The notes under the pieces are model-generated. The model was not told where the DNA came from and did not search any database. It saw only the letters and a list, made by a program, of their open reading frames with translations. This document shows, in pieces, positions 26,947 through 36,086 of a DNA stretch of 64,000 bases. Positions within the stretch are counted from its first letter, which is position 1; every line of letters starts with the position of its first letter. Origin of the DNA: an uncultured Sphingobacteriaceae bacterium (GTDB taxonomy: Bacteria; Bacteroidota; Bacteroidia; Sphingobacteriales; Sphingobacteriaceae). The position numbers were made by a program, and so were the translations under genes. The DNA is taken from NCBI GenBank assembly GCA_946480915.1, contig CAMLLO010000003.1, forward strand, positions 1 through 64,000, in the 5' to 3' direction.

Positions 26947-27738
26947 ATGAAAAAAATTCTGGTGCCAATCGATTTTTCGCCAGCCTCTCGTCAGGCCAGC
27001 GAGTATGCAGCTGCCCTTGCCAGGCAACTTTCTGGCGAGATTCGACTTTTACATGTGTTTCACGAGGCCTCTGCAGTTATTGATGGAATGGTTAGCAGTG
27101 ATGCCACCGGCACTGACTTAATGGAAGAGAATGAAATCCTGGTGAAGAGGGAGATCGACTTTTTGAAAGAACGCTATGCGGTGGAAGTAAGCGGATATGC
27201 CAGGATAGGCTTTCGAATTGACCGAATACGGGATATGGCGAAGGAAATGCAGGCTGATTTGATTGTTATGGGAGCTGGTGATACAACATTAAGTACAATC
27301 AGAAAAGTTACTATACCTGTGCTTATAATTCCGGAGGGAGTTTCTTTTGTACCTATTAAACACATTGTATTTGCTGCTGATTTTAATGAGATTTCTAATG
27401 TTTCATGTTTTGATTCTTTGCTTAGGTTAATGGATAAACTCGATGCCATGTTACAGGTTTTGCATGTTAAAAGATACATGAAAGACAGACCGGATGTTGA
27501 AGAGCCTGGAAAGGCGCAACTACGCACTATTTTATCTAAAATAACTTTCTGGTATGAAGAAATAGAGGCCGATAGCGTTGAAGAAGGAATTGAGGATTTT
27601 GTAGAAAGTCATCCGGCCGAATTATTGGTTATGATAGCACATACACACAACGTATTCGAACGGATTTTTGGCGGCACTCATACCAGCTCAATGACCTATC
27701 AAAATAAATTACCGCTGTTAGTTTTGGAAGATAAATAA
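26947..27738 (+). CDS. Universal stress protein with two Usp domains
   Basis: About 263 aa. Domain 1 begins MKKILVPIDFSPASRQASEY and includes ADLIVMGAGD. Domain 2 begins HIVFAADFNEISN and ends ELLVMIAHTHNVFERIFGGT. Tandem Usp proteins bind ATP or act as stress regulators; the classical GxxGxxxxG(S/T) loop is not fully clear in either half. An ATG at 26926 exists, but MKKILVPIDF is the standard Usp start, so 26947 is chosen. It is divergent from the BON gene. Confidence 0.88.
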   Translation: MKKILVPIDFSPASRQASEYAAALARQLSGEIRLLHVFHEASAVIDGMVSSDATGTDLMEENEILVKREIDFLKERYAVEVSGYARIGFRIDRIRDMAKEMQADLIVMGAGDTTLSTIRKVTIPVLIIPEGVSFVPIKHIVFAADFNEISNVSCFDSLLRLMDKLDAMLQVLHVKRYMKDRPDVEEPGKAQLRTILSKITFWYEEIEADSVEEGIEDFVESHPAELLVMIAHTHNVFERIFGGTHTSSMTYQNKLPLLVLEDK

Positions 27739-27744
27739 TGAAGT

Positions 27745-28122
27745 CTATCTTGTTTTTTCAAGTTGCACTGCCAGGTAGATTATAGCAATTCCGATAAGAA
27801 AATAGAACATTTGCAAGGGATGAAAAGCATCGATCATGAAAATTTGCACAAGTATCCAGCCGCTTATAAATAAACCGCCTACGATAGACCATTTATATCT
27901 TGAGTGATATTGTTGAGCTATGCAAAATCCTGCAAACAAATTCAGGCAACCTACAGTTACCAGAAGAATTCCAGGGATCAAAAAGTTTTTGAATTCTGTA
28001 TTTCTTAATAAGTCAGTTGATAAATTTAGTAATCTTCCCGGCGGGTCGCTTATCATAAGTAAACCCGATACAATGCTTGTGAGAGCAACGAACATTATCA
28101 GGATGAATAAGGCAGATTTCAT
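27745..28122 (-). CDS. Four-helix membrane protein, unknown function
   Basis: A 125-aa hydrophobic protein with four predicted membrane helices (ALFILIMFVALTSIVSGLL, FLIPGILLVTVGCLNLFAG, IVGGLFISGWILVQIFM and LQMFYFLIGIAIIYLAV). No motif identifies a family. Its ATG overlaps the end of the PEBP gene by four bases (ATGA-type), so it is translationally coupled to it. Confidence 0.6.
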   Translation of the reverse strand: MKSALFILIMFVALTSIVSGLLMISDPPGRLLNLSTDLLRNTEFKNFLIPGILLVTVGCLNLFAGFCIAQQYHSRYKWSIVGGLFISGWILVQIFMIDAFHPLQMFYFLIGIAIIYLAVQLEKTR

Positions 28123-28754
28123 GTTATCCTTTTATAGGTTCCAATTAATTCTCCGAAACCTATAATATGTCCGCTCATTGCTTTCTCTAAATCAGCTTTC
28201 CTTGCGTTCGGACTTAATTTTAGTAATTCATCTAATGCGTAAACCTTAAAAAAGTATCGGTGAGTGCCGGAGGGAGGGCAGGGGCCACCATAATTTTTCC
28301 TTTCAAAATCATTTACCCCTTCTATGCCATGGATGCTATTCTCTTTTATATGATGCGTCAACGGGATGTTCCACACAAGCCAGTGCGCCCAGGTAGCTAT
28401 CGGAGCATCCGGGTCGTCAACGATCAATGCCAGGCATTTGGCTTCATTCGGAATGTGTTCAACTTCTAGCGGTGGACTTATATTTTTGCCGTCGCACGTA
28501 AACTTTGATGGAATCGGTTGATTGTTTTCAAAAGCAGGGCTGGTAATCTTGAGCTCTTTATAATATACTGTTTCGCTGGTGTCTAATTGATCGGGCCAAT
28601 TCTGTTCATGTTCTCCCGGAGAAAAAAGTGAATCAACGCCTTCAACGAAATCCGGATTCTCATGATGAATAATCGGTTCATCTGCATCCATAGGCATTTT
28701 AGCTTCCGAATTAGTTTTCGGAGCCGTCGCGTTTGGTTTTGCTACCTTTCTCAT
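28119..28754 (-). CDS. YbhB/YbcL-family (PEBP, Raf-kinase-inhibitor-like) protein
   Basis: Residues ~65-210 are a PEBP domain: LKITSPAFENNQPIPSKFTC, then IVDDPDAPIATWAHWLVWNI with the ligand-pocket DPDAP motif, and GPCPPSGTHRYFFKVYALDE. The first ~60 residues are a charged, disordered extension (AKPNATAPKTNSEAKMPMDA) absent from E. coli YbhB. PEBP proteins bind phosphorylated ligands or phospholipid heads; the bacterial role is unsettled. It is downstream of the erythromycin-esterase-like gene (26-bp gap) and overlaps the membrane-protein gene. Confidence 0.88.
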   Translation of the reverse strand: MRKVAKPNATAPKTNSEAKMPMDADEPIIHHENPDFVEGVDSLFSPGEHEQNWPDQLDTSETVYYKELKITSPAFENNQPIPSKFTCDGKNISPPLEVEHIPNEAKCLALIVDDPDAPIATWAHWLVWNIPLTHHIKENSIHGIEGVNDFERKNYGGPCPPSGTHRYFFKVYALDELLKLSPNARKADLEKAMSGHIIGFGELIGTYKRIT

Positions 28755-28780
28755 AATCTTAGTATTAAATTCTTGTCTTG

Positions 28781-30115
28781 CTATTCCCCAAATGGGTATG
28801 TTTCAGGTATTTGGTGTCCGTCGGGTTTGAGATGCAGCGGATGCAAAGCACTGGTCTCATCCAGATAGATAAACGCATCGTAACGCAACGGCAAAATGCT
28901 GGGCACATAATTACCATATTCATGTTTCGGATCATAAACCACCCCAATGGCCCTGTGTCCTAAATGATTTTCCATCAGAATGTCATGGTCCGCAAAATCA
29001 TCCATCATCAATAACTTATTTTCCGCACCTGCTGTATGCAATAAATATTCCCAGCTTCCTTTTTTTGCTTCTGGTACTTCCATTTTCTGCATTGGTGCTC
29101 CCCAATTTACACCTGCCATAACAGATCCTTTGTACGAGCCGAAGCCTACTAATACCACGCCTTTATCAGGATGCTGGGTTCTCGACAGCTCACCAATGTT
29201 AAACATACCATCATGAACCATGTCCGTTGCCCGGGCATCGCCGATGTGCGTGTTATGTTCCCATACAATTGCTTTAGAATTTTCGCCGTGATATGCCAAA
29301 AGTCTGTTGAGCGTTTCAGCCATATGCCTGTCCCGAACATTCCAGCTATGTGGGCCGCCCTGCACCATTGCTCTGTAATACTTCTCGGCATGCACCGTAA
29401 CCAGAGCATTTTGTTCGGCACTAAATACATTTTCATAATCGGAGTCGTAATGCGGCGACTTTTGCTGTATTTCTTTGAGCAGTTTCACTACCTCGTTCTG
29501 GCATAACTGAGGTACCAGCATTGATGCTCTGGCATATGCCTGGCCCTCATCGCTGCGATACGGCTCAAAACACCTGAAGGCATCTTCGGCAACTTGCAAT
29601 GCTGCGGGATCGGTGTTTTTAAGATACTGCATAATACTCTCCATGCTTTCCCAGAGACTGTATACATCGAGACCATAAAATCCAGCTTTTTTATTCGAAG
29701 GTAAATCCGAATTGTGTCTTTGCAGCCACTCCGCCAGTGCCGCTACTTCCCAGTTTGCCCACATCCATGTTGGCCAGCGGTTAAATTCGTGCAATACTTT
29801 TAAGGCTGTTTTGTGCTCCTGATCGTATCCTTTTACAAACCGGTTTAAGCGGTAGCAATCCGGCCAGTCGCCCTCAACGGCAATAAAATTGAATCCTTTT
29901 TCTTCTATCAGCTTTCGCGAAATATGAGTTCTCCAGGTATAATATTCATTCGTTCCGTGGCTGGCTTCACCCAGCATCACCACTCTCGAATCTCCGATTC
30001 GATCAAATAATGGCTGCAAATCAGCCCTGCTATTAAGCGGATAACTCCATTGTTTAATGGCAGATATAGCAGCAGATTCATCTACTGGTACTTCTTGTGT
30101 AAAATGACGTCTCAT
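28781..30115 (-). CDS. Erythromycin-esterase-family (EreA/ChanN-like) protein
   Basis: A 444-aa soluble enzyme. VVMLGEASHGTNEYYTWRTH carries the GExxHG active-site motif, FIAVEGDWPDC the second conserved acidic strand, and AIVWEHNTHIGDAR the third His/Glu motif. LFGFGSYKGSV-type and HRAIGVVYDP segments follow. Though some relatives hydrolyse macrolide lactones, many environmental members in stress islands act on unknown esters, so resistance should not be assumed. It heads a three-gene minus-strand operon with PEBP and the small membrane protein. Confidence 0.85.
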   Translation of the reverse strand: MRRHFTQEVPVDESAAISAIKQWSYPLNSRADLQPLFDRIGDSRVVMLGEASHGTNEYYTWRTHISRKLIEEKGFNFIAVEGDWPDCYRLNRFVKGYDQEHKTALKVLHEFNRWPTWMWANWEVAALAEWLQRHNSDLPSNKKAGFYGLDVYSLWESMESIMQYLKNTDPAALQVAEDAFRCFEPYRSDEGQAYARASMLVPQLCQNEVVKLLKEIQQKSPHYDSDYENVFSAEQNALVTVHAEKYYRAMVQGGPHSWNVRDRHMAETLNRLLAYHGENSKAIVWEHNTHIGDARATDMVHDGMFNIGELSRTQHPDKGVVLVGFGSYKGSVMAGVNWGAPMQKMEVPEAKKGSWEYLLHTAGAENKLLMMDDFADHDILMENHLGHRAIGVVYDPKHEYGNYVPSILPLRYDAFIYLDETSALHPLHLKPDGHQIPETYPFGE

Positions 30116-30270
30116 AATAATAAATCTCTGTCTATTGTCTGGATTTTTATCTCTTGAACAGCGTATTATGCAAAGGCTTTTCTTTGTAAAGATGTCTTTT
30201 AGATAATTTGTTTTTTCGATATAATTTATTCAAAACAACCTCATTTTATGCGCTTTAAGCATGATGATTG

Positions 30271-30286
30271 TCAGACTCTAGTCTGA
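30271..30286. promoter_or_regulatory. 16-bp palindrome upstream of DUF892 gene
   Basis: TCAGACT-CT-AGTCTGA is a perfect inverted repeat with a 2-base centre, flanked on both sides by TGAT-type sequence. It lies between the divergent erythromycin-esterase-like and DUF892 genes, a suitable operator position. The cognate regulator is unknown. Confidence 0.4.
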
Positions 30287-30347
30287 TGATTATCATGGAG
30301 ATAGAATTGAAAGCGGACTAGATTTGAATTATAAAAAGGAAAAAACC

Positions 30348-30869
30348 ATGGAAAATAACACGCCTATCAGCACACTTCATAATCTGATAGATTATGATAT
30401 CAGCAGGTTTATGAGTGCAGAAGTTCAGCTGAAAAACAGCCTGGCAGAATGGATAAACAGGGCAAATTCGCTGCAGCTGAAAAATGTGTTGCAGAGATAT
30501 TTAACTTTTGTACAGCAGCATATTGAAAAGTTGGAAGATTTTTTTGAACAGGAAAAAATAGGCTCTCTAAGTCTTAACAATCGCGTGATGCAGGCTTATA
30601 TCTCCGAGACCAATGAGGCCTTAGAAAATTGCACACATTTGGAAGTGAAAGATGCCTGCTTGCTTTCATCCGTGCAGGCTATCAATCATTTTAAAATAAG
30701 TACATATGGAACTGCCGCAGCATTTGCAAATGCACTCGGAATGGACAAATCTGCGACTGTTTTTCATGAAGCAGAAATTAACGAAAAACATATAGACGAT
30801 CGGTTGTCTCAGTTGGCCGAGCATGAGGTAAATATTAAGGCTAAAACTCCTATTGTTTTACCCGAATAA
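30348..30869 (+). CDS. DUF892 (YciE/YciF-like) ferritin-like stress protein
   Basis: A 173-aa helical protein starting MENNTPISTLHNLIDYDIS. An in-frame ATG at 30324 exists, but the chosen one has an AAAGGA site upstream and aligns with the start of the paralogue at 25094-25618. The shared C-terminus HIDDRLSQLAEHEVNIKAK and the helix NHFKISTYGTAAAFANALG show a duplication. It opens a run of four same-strand genes ending with the second BON protein. Confidence 0.82.
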   Translation: MENNTPISTLHNLIDYDISRFMSAEVQLKNSLAEWINRANSLQLKNVLQRYLTFVQQHIEKLEDFFEQEKIGSLSLNNRVMQAYISETNEALENCTHLEVKDACLLSSVQAINHFKISTYGTAAAFANALGMDKSATVFHEAEINEKHIDDRLSQLAEHEVNIKAKTPIVLPE

Positions 30870-30879
30870 ACCAGAGATC

Positions 30880-31539
30880 ATGGAAATGCAAATTGCTAAA
30901 GAGGTCTCAATCCCGGTTAATAATATAACCTTAAAAGGTGATTTGGTTGTGCCTCAAAATGCTACAGCTATTGTAGTTTTTTCGCATGGCAGTGGAAGCA
31001 GCCGGTTTAGCACCCGTAACCAGATGGTGGCCGAATACCTGCGGGAGAGAAATTTCGGAACGCTTTTATTCGACTTGCTCACAACTCAGGAAGATGCGGA
31101 TTACGATAACAGGTTTAACATCGATCTGCTGAGCAGCAGGTTAATAAGTGCAACCGAATGGCTTAGAGCTAATTCGGCTACAAAAGATCTGAACGTCGGG
31201 TATTTTGGCGCCAGTACGGGTGCTGCATCAGCCTTACAGGCCGCTGCTAATTTAAAATGGGTTGGCGCTGTTGTTTCGAGAGGTGGGCGCCCGGATCTGG
31301 CCATGCGGTTCGTAGAACGGGTCGAAGCTCCAACTTTGTTGATTGTCGGAGGTTTCGATACCGTGGTTCTGGAGTTAAATCAGAAAGTATTACAAAGATT
31401 ACACTGCCCTAAAGAGCTGGTAGTAGTTGAAGGGGCAACTCATTTATTTGAGGAGCCCGGAAAATTGAATAAGGTTGCTGAACTGGCTGCTGAATGGTTT
31501 GAAAAATACTTAAGCCCAGTGGCTGCGATTAAGAGTTGA
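30880..31539 (+). CDS. Dienelactone-hydrolase-like alpha/beta hydrolase
   Basis: About 219 aa with an alpha/beta-hydrolase core: AIVVFSHGSGSSRFSTRN forms the oxyanion region, VGYFGASTGAASAL contains the nucleophile elbow GASTG, LLIVGGFDTVV provides the likely acid and EGATHLFEEPGKL the catalytic His. The ATG at 30880 is preferred; an ATG at 30853 lies inside the previous gene. The next gene is a phosphoribosyltransferase 23 bp downstream. The two families often occur side by side or fused, so a shared pathway is likely but unknown. Confidence 0.82.
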   Translation: MEMQIAKEVSIPVNNITLKGDLVVPQNATAIVVFSHGSGSSRFSTRNQMVAEYLRERNFGTLLFDLLTTQEDADYDNRFNIDLLSSRLISATEWLRANSATKDLNVGYFGASTGAASALQAAANLKWVGAVVSRGGRPDLAMRFVERVEAPTLLIVGGFDTVVLELNQKVLQRLHCPKELVVVEGATHLFEEPGKLNKVAELAAEWFEKYLSPVAAIKS

Positions 31540-31562
31540 TACGGCCGAGAAAAAAGAATGTT

Positions 31563-32195
31563 ATGTTTAGAGATAGAATAGATGCCGGGTTATTCCTGGC
31601 AGAAAGGCTCAAAAAGTTTAAAGGCGATCCTGGTGTGGTTTTGGCGGTTCCAAGGGGAGGCGTGCCTGTGGCGTATTCTGTAGCCCGCGAATTAAATTTT
31701 CCGCTCGACTTGATCCTGACAAAGAAAATCGGACATCCCAGGAATGAAGAATATGCAATAGGTGCTGCAAGTCTCAGCGATTATTTTGTAATTCCTCATG
31801 CCAATGTTTCCGACGAATATATTCTTCAGGAAGTGGAACGAATTCGGACCCGTTTAAAGGAGATGTATAAAAAATTTATGGGAGATAGAGAGCCCGAGAA
31901 TCTTAAAGGGAAAACCGTAATTGTAGTGGATGATGGTATTGCCACTGGTAATACAATTTTGGCAACGGTAAATGTGCTGCGGAAGAGTGAACCCGCTAAA
32001 ATTGTAATTGCGGCTCCGGTAGCGTCTAAAACCGCTGTTCAGAAACTGTCTAAAGAAGTGGATGAAGTAATTGCTGTAATGATACCGCATGAATTTTATG
32101 GCGTAGGTGCATTCTATCATAATTTTACGCAGGTCGGGGACGAGAAGGTGTTGTTTTACCTGAATAAACTTAGAGAGTCGGGAAAGGTGGTTTAA
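31563..32195 (+). CDS. Phosphoribosyltransferase-family protein
   Basis: About 210 aa. VIVVDDGIATGNTILATVNV is a type I phosphoribosyltransferase PRPP loop, with VLAVPRGGVPVAYSVAREL near the N-terminus and DLILTKKIGHPRNEEYAIGA forming the hood region typical of the stress-associated subgroup. A TTG at 31536 could add nine residues; the ATG at 31563 matches the family start (MFRDRIDAGLFLAERL). It follows the alpha/beta hydrolase gene. The base substrate is unknown. Confidence 0.85.
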   Translation: MFRDRIDAGLFLAERLKKFKGDPGVVLAVPRGGVPVAYSVARELNFPLDLILTKKIGHPRNEEYAIGAASLSDYFVIPHANVSDEYILQEVERIRTRLKEMYKKFMGDREPENLKGKTVIVVDDGIATGNTILATVNVLRKSEPAKIVIAAPVASKTAVQKLSKEVDEVIAVMIPHEFYGVGAFYHNFTQVGDEKVLFYLNKLRESGKVV

Positions 32196-32258
32196 ATCTT
32201 GAATTCTTAAGACTTCCTTTGGGATTTCGAAAATCCTTTATAACGTGCATAAAATGAT

Positions 32259-32933
32259 ATGAAAACTGATTTACAGATCCAAAAGGATGTAATGGAAGAG
32301 CTTAATTGGGAGCCGTCTTTAAATGCTTCGGAAATTGGAGTGGCTGTGAAAAATAGTGTGGTAACTCTTTCAGGGAAAGTAGATACTTTTTCTAAAAAGC
32401 TCACGGCCGAGAAAGCTGCTAAAAGAGTGGCCGGCGTAAAAGCCGTTGCAGAGGAAATACAGGTAGGAATACCAATGGGCTTTACTAAAACTGATGCAGA
32501 AATTGCAGAAGCAGTCCTTGTCGCTTTACAATGGCACACCTCAGTTCAAGAAGAAAAAGTTAAAATTAAGGTTGAAGAAGGAAATGTAACACTTGAAGGA
32601 GAGGTAGAATGGGAATATCAGCGGGCATCTGCTAAGACGGCTATTGAGCAGTTGGCCGGCATTCGCTCTATCACTAATTTAATTATTGTTAAGCCACAAA
32701 TTACCGCACTAGATATCAGACAAAAAATTAGTTCTGCATTTCATCGCAGCGCTAATATTGATGCGGGTAGAATTGATGTTAGTGTAAACGATACCAAGGT
32801 GGTACTGTCTGGTAAAGTTCGTTCTCTGGCAGAAAAAGAAGATGCAGAAACTGCAGCTTGGGCAGCGCCGGGAATAACAAGTGTGGAAAATAATCTCGAA
32901 GTTGTGGTTAAAGATTATATTTTGGCTAAGTAA
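32259..32933 (+). CDS. Three-BON-domain (OsmY-like) protein, second copy
   Basis: A 224-aa paralogue of the 26087-26758 product, with the same three BON repeats (VKNSVVTLSGKVDTF, VEEGNVTLEGEVEWEYQRAS, VNDTKVVLSGKVRSLAEKEDA) and the same start pattern (MKTDLQIQKDVMEELNW against MKNDAQIQQDVLDQLKW). No signal peptide. It closes the plus-strand run DUF892-hydrolase-phosphoribosyltransferase-BON. Confidence 0.88.
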   Translation: MKTDLQIQKDVMEELNWEPSLNASEIGVAVKNSVVTLSGKVDTFSKKLTAEKAAKRVAGVKAVAEEIQVGIPMGFTKTDAEIAEAVLVALQWHTSVQEEKVKIKVEEGNVTLEGEVEWEYQRASAKTAIEQLAGIRSITNLIIVKPQITALDIRQKISSAFHRSANIDAGRIDVSVNDTKVVLSGKVRSLAEKEDAETAAWAAPGITSVENNLEVVVKDYILAK

Positions 32934-32956
32934 ATCGTCGCTCTGATTTGGTGATC

Positions 32957-33193
32957 TTAGAGTTTCTCGTTCAAAATATCATGAACTTCTTTGATATCTA
33001 ATTGAAGTAATAAAGATCCGAAAAAGACTGCTGCTTTATCCTGCGCCTGAAAATGCTGCAAAACAGCTCTTCTGATTTTATTGTGATCCAGCTTTCCCTC
33101 TTCATAGGTTCGCTTAATATAAGCCAGAAAGGTATTTGTACAATTGTTTTTGTGTTCTTCCAGATATCCTGAAACAGTATTCTTAAGATCCAT
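32957..33193 (-). CDS. 78-aa hypothetical helical protein
   Basis: A small charged protein (MDLKNTVSGYLEEHKNNC ... VHDILNEKL) predicted to be all helix, without signal peptide or membrane segment. Family not recognised. It converges with the BON gene and is followed on the same strand by a short membrane-protein ORF upstream at 33217-33351, possibly in one transcript. Confidence 0.5.
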   Translation of the reverse strand: MDLKNTVSGYLEEHKNNCTNTFLAYIKRTYEEGKLDHNKIRRAVLQHFQAQDKAAVFFGSLLLQLDIKEVHDILNEKL

Positions 33194-33216
33194 CCTTGTA
33201 TTCTATATCCTAAAAT

Positions 33217-33351
33217 TTATAATGATGTATAAATTGAAACTGCTAAAACCACTAGAGTTAGAATGACATACATTAAAATATCGAACTTCCTGTTCTGTTC
33301 AGTGCTGAACTTGTGTTTGTGCGGCGATGGGGTATAGGTTTTTAGGATCAT
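33217..33351 (-). CDS. 44-aa single-pass membrane peptide
   Basis: A basic N-terminus (MILKTYTPSPHKHKFSTEQN, then RKFD) precedes one hydrophobic helix (ILMYVILTLVVLAVSIY) ending at the C-terminus. The Lys/Arg-rich side should stay cytoplasmic. It lies 23 bp upstream of the 78-aa gene on the same strand. No family assigned; small stress-induced membrane peptides often look like this. Confidence 0.5.
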   Translation of the reverse strand: MILKTYTPSPHKHKFSTEQNRKFDILMYVILTLVVLAVSIYTSL

Positions 33352-33583
33352 AGGGAGATATTTTTGTTTTCATGATGCAATACTCGGGCCAAAATCAACA
33401 GTTTACGACCGGGATAATTTTTTTTCATACTAGGAGAGAAAAAAATCGATAGAATTAATCACTTGAAAACTAGCTGGATAATATTTAGGGCAACGGTGTA
33501 TGGGTTTAAAATCAGTGTTTTAAATTCAGAACAGTCATCTGCACTAAGCCGGCGACAAGTAAAGCTCCCTAACGATGCATTGA

Positions 33584-34165
33584 TTAAAAGTAGATATCGA
33601 CGTAATCCGTCAGCATTCCGCCTTCACAATTTATCATATCTTGTAAACGCCAGTATTTTCTGTTTTTCGTGGTTTTAAATAACTGTTTGCCTGTTTTAAT
33701 ACAAGGTTCGCCGCGGTTATTGCTTTCAATTACCGATTTGATTTCTCCCTGAAATAATAGTTCGGATTCTGAGACCTGCTTTATAAGGCCGTCAATACTT
33801 ATATAGTCTGCATTTTTGCTGCTTTTCTGTCCTCCTTTAATTGAATACCAGCCGTTTTCGGCAATTTGAATGTTAACACTTCCTGGTTCGTTCCAGCTGA
33901 TCCATTGCAAGGTGAAATCGTGTTTCCCAACTCTTAAGGCTTTATCTTTCGGGGACGTCGATAGTTTAATTGTTGTTGCGGCTTTTGCGTCAGTATCAGT
34001 TTTTCCAGAATCAGCAACGCCAATAAGCTTTTTCAAGCTGTCTATCTCTTGCCTTAGAACTCTGTTTTCCTTTTTCAATTCTATTACCTGATTTGAAGAG
34101 TTCTTACATCCCGAAAGGATACCTATCAATAAAATCAGCAGATGAAATCTAATAAGTGCATGCAT
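33584..34165 (-). CDS. Lipoprotein of unknown function
   Basis: About 193 aa from the ATG at 34165 (an ATG at 34186 adds seven residues). A signal peptide ends in the lipobox LSGC (IGILSGCKNSS). A short coiled-coil (VIELKKENRVLRQEIDSLKKL) precedes a beta-rich domain (HDFTLQWISWNEPGSVNIQI, WYSIKGGQKSS) ending EGGMLTDYVDIYF. No family recognised. It is probably anchored in the outer or inner membrane facing the periplasm. Confidence 0.65.
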   Translation of the reverse strand: MHALIRFHLLILLIGILSGCKNSSNQVIELKKENRVLRQEIDSLKKLIGVADSGKTDTDAKAATTIKLSTSPKDKALRVGKHDFTLQWISWNEPGSVNIQIAENGWYSIKGGQKSSKNADYISIDGLIKQVSESELLFQGEIKSVIESNNRGEPCIKTGKQLFKTTKNRKYWRLQDMINCEGGMLTDYVDIYF

Positions 34166-34328
34166 AGGTATATAATATTCATTCACGAAATAAGTTTGGC
34201 TCGGACTTGATACACCGGTTTGTCTTCTAGTACGATACGAAACCCTAAAAGTATAATCAGGATACTACAAGAGAGAGGAGTAATAAGTTGTTATACCTAT
34301 TTTTAGTAAAAATGGCGAGAACAGATAT

Positions 34329-36086
34329 TTATGAAGCTACAGGTAGCGAGAAGCAAAACCGGCTTCCCTCGCCAATTGCGCTTTCTACCCATATTCTCCC
34401 GCTTTGGGCTTCTATAAAATCTTTTGAAATAGCCAAGCCTAATCCCGTTCCAGACTTATTTTTCCCGTCTGTTGGTACTTGAAAATACTTGTCAAACAAC
34501 CTTTTTTGATATTGCTCTTCAATTCCTTTTCCAAAATCTTTCACAGAAAACTCTATCATGGTCCCGCTTGGCTTGATTTGTATAGTCACCTTTCCTTTTT
34601 CAGAACTATATCTCATTGCATTTGACAGGAAATTTATGAGCACCCAAGTAGTTTTTTCTATGTCAGCAGTTACTTTAGGCAGATTAGGTACACTAAAACA
34701 CTCAATCTGGATTTGTTTTTGATCTGCTTGAAATTTTACAGCATTTATGGCATAATCTACTATTTTATCCGGGTCTGCAGCCATAAAGCTCAGCTGGATG
34801 TTCCCTGTTTCTACCTGTGACAGATCAAGAAGTTCGCTTGTGATTTTTAATAGTCGTTGTGTATCATCCTCAATATGTTCTACCAGTTCTTTCTGCTCAT
34901 GATTCAGCTCACCAACTCGTTCGTCTTTAAGGAGCTTGATGCTCATTTTAATTGATGATATAGGTGTTTTTAATTCATGAGATACTGTAGCTATAAAATT
35001 AGTTTTGGCTTCATCCAGTTCTTTAAACTGCGTGATGTTTTTAAGGATGTAAACTTTCCCTGCAGAGTTTCCCGATTTAATTACTGCATTATCCGTATTT
35101 GATTCCTCTAGATTGGGAATCAGTATTTCTCTGCTTTCTAACTGAAAATATGATTCTTTGCCGTTCGCATATATCGTTAGTGGTTTTCTAGCATTTTGAA
35201 GCTCAAGGATACTCTTTAATAGATTATTCCTTTGAGAAAGCTCTAATGCATTTAACCCAACTATATTATTCTCATCCAGGTTTAGCACCTGTTCCGCGAT
35301 TGGGTTTACAAAAAGAATCTCATTATTTTCATTAAGACCGATTATGGCATCCTCCATTTGCTCGATAATGGCTTCAATTCGTAGTTTTTCGGATTTTAAT
35401 GTAGCCAGATTAGTGCTCTCCCATTCATCCAGGCGCGTAGCCATTTCGTTAAATGCTTTGGCTATATCAGAAAATTCATCATTTCCTTCAAAATACAGAT
35501 GTTGCTTATAATTTTTATGGGTAATTTCTTTTATCCCGGCTTTTAACTCATTCAATGGATTGGCAATAAACCCCGGAAAGTTTACAATGAAACTGAATAA
35601 GACAAGAAAGCTAAAGGCTGCTGCAAAGCTCATATACATCGTTGCTTTCTTAACCGATTTTTGAGCGGCTGCATTTTTTCGTACGATTGCATCAATATTA
35701 AGTTTTTCAATAAAATTTAAATTCATGCGTATATGCTTCAATGCCTGTTCTTTTTGGATAAGAGGGCTCGCAGGAGAAATTAACAGTGTAAAAGCATCTT
35801 TTAATCGCAATACCGCTTCTCTTTCACCAGCTTCTGTGATGTTATTTTCTTCCAGTTGAAGATGATTATTAAAAGTGTTAGATGCTTCACTGGAGAGAGG
35901 GAGACTGTTATTATCCAAGATATCTCTCATCGCCCTGGTGAAATTCAGCGTCTCATAATTATCCTTAAGAATAACCCGGGCACTTAAGGAAATTTCATTT
36001 AGATAGAATAAAGAGACCGCGCCAAAAAAAAGAACGATGGCGAATAAGAATCCGAAGCCCAGCCGGAGCTTTGTTTTTATTTTCAT
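34329..36086 (-). CDS. Membrane sensor histidine kinase of the kdp locus
   Basis: 585 aa: helix 1 (~8-29), a periplasmic four-helix sensor region, helix 2 (~151-172), HAMP (~172-225), PAS (~230-345), HisKA with phospho-acceptor H370 in SHELKTPISSIK, and HATPase_c with NAMRYSSEKGKV (N box), DFGKGIEEQY (G1) and GTGLGLAIS (G2). Its ATG overlaps the stop of the KdpD-sensor gene by four bases. It thus supplies the kinase half that E. coli carries inside KdpD. Its partner is probably the NtrC-type regulator at the other end of the kdp cluster; this is inference. Confidence 0.9.
   Translation of the reverse strand: MKIKTKLRLGFGFLFAIVLFFGAVSLFYLNEISLSARVILKDNYETLNFTRAMRDILDNNSLPLSSEASNTFNNHLQLEENNITEAGEREAVLRLKDAFTLLISPASPLIQKEQALKHIRMNLNFIEKLNIDAIVRKNAAAQKSVKKATMYMSFAAAFSFLVLFSFIVNFPGFIANPLNELKAGIKEITHKNYKQHLYFEGNDEFSDIAKAFNEMATRLDEWESTNLATLKSEKLRIEAIIEQMEDAIIGLNENNEILFVNPIAEQVLNLDENNIVGLNALELSQRNNLLKSILELQNARKPLTIYANGKESYFQLESREILIPNLEESNTDNAVIKSGNSAGKVYILKNITQFKELDEAKTNFIATVSHELKTPISSIKMSIKLLKDERVGELNHEQKELVEHIEDDTQRLLKITSELLDLSQVETGNIQLSFMAADPDKIVDYAINAVKFQADQKQIQIECFSVPNLPKVTADIEKTTWVLINFLSNAMRYSSEKGKVTIQIKPSGTMIEFSVKDFGKGIEEQYQKRLFDKYFQVPTDGKNKSGTGLGLAISKDFIEAQSGRIWVESAIGEGSRFCFSLPVAS

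Noticed and set aside
28781..30115. Macrolide-resistance gene
   Set aside because: The family match is real but the stress-island context and wide substrate range of the family do not support calling it a resistance determinant.
33463..33678. 71-codon plus-strand frame
   Set aside because: Overlaps the lipoprotein gene in antisense and has no start context or motif.
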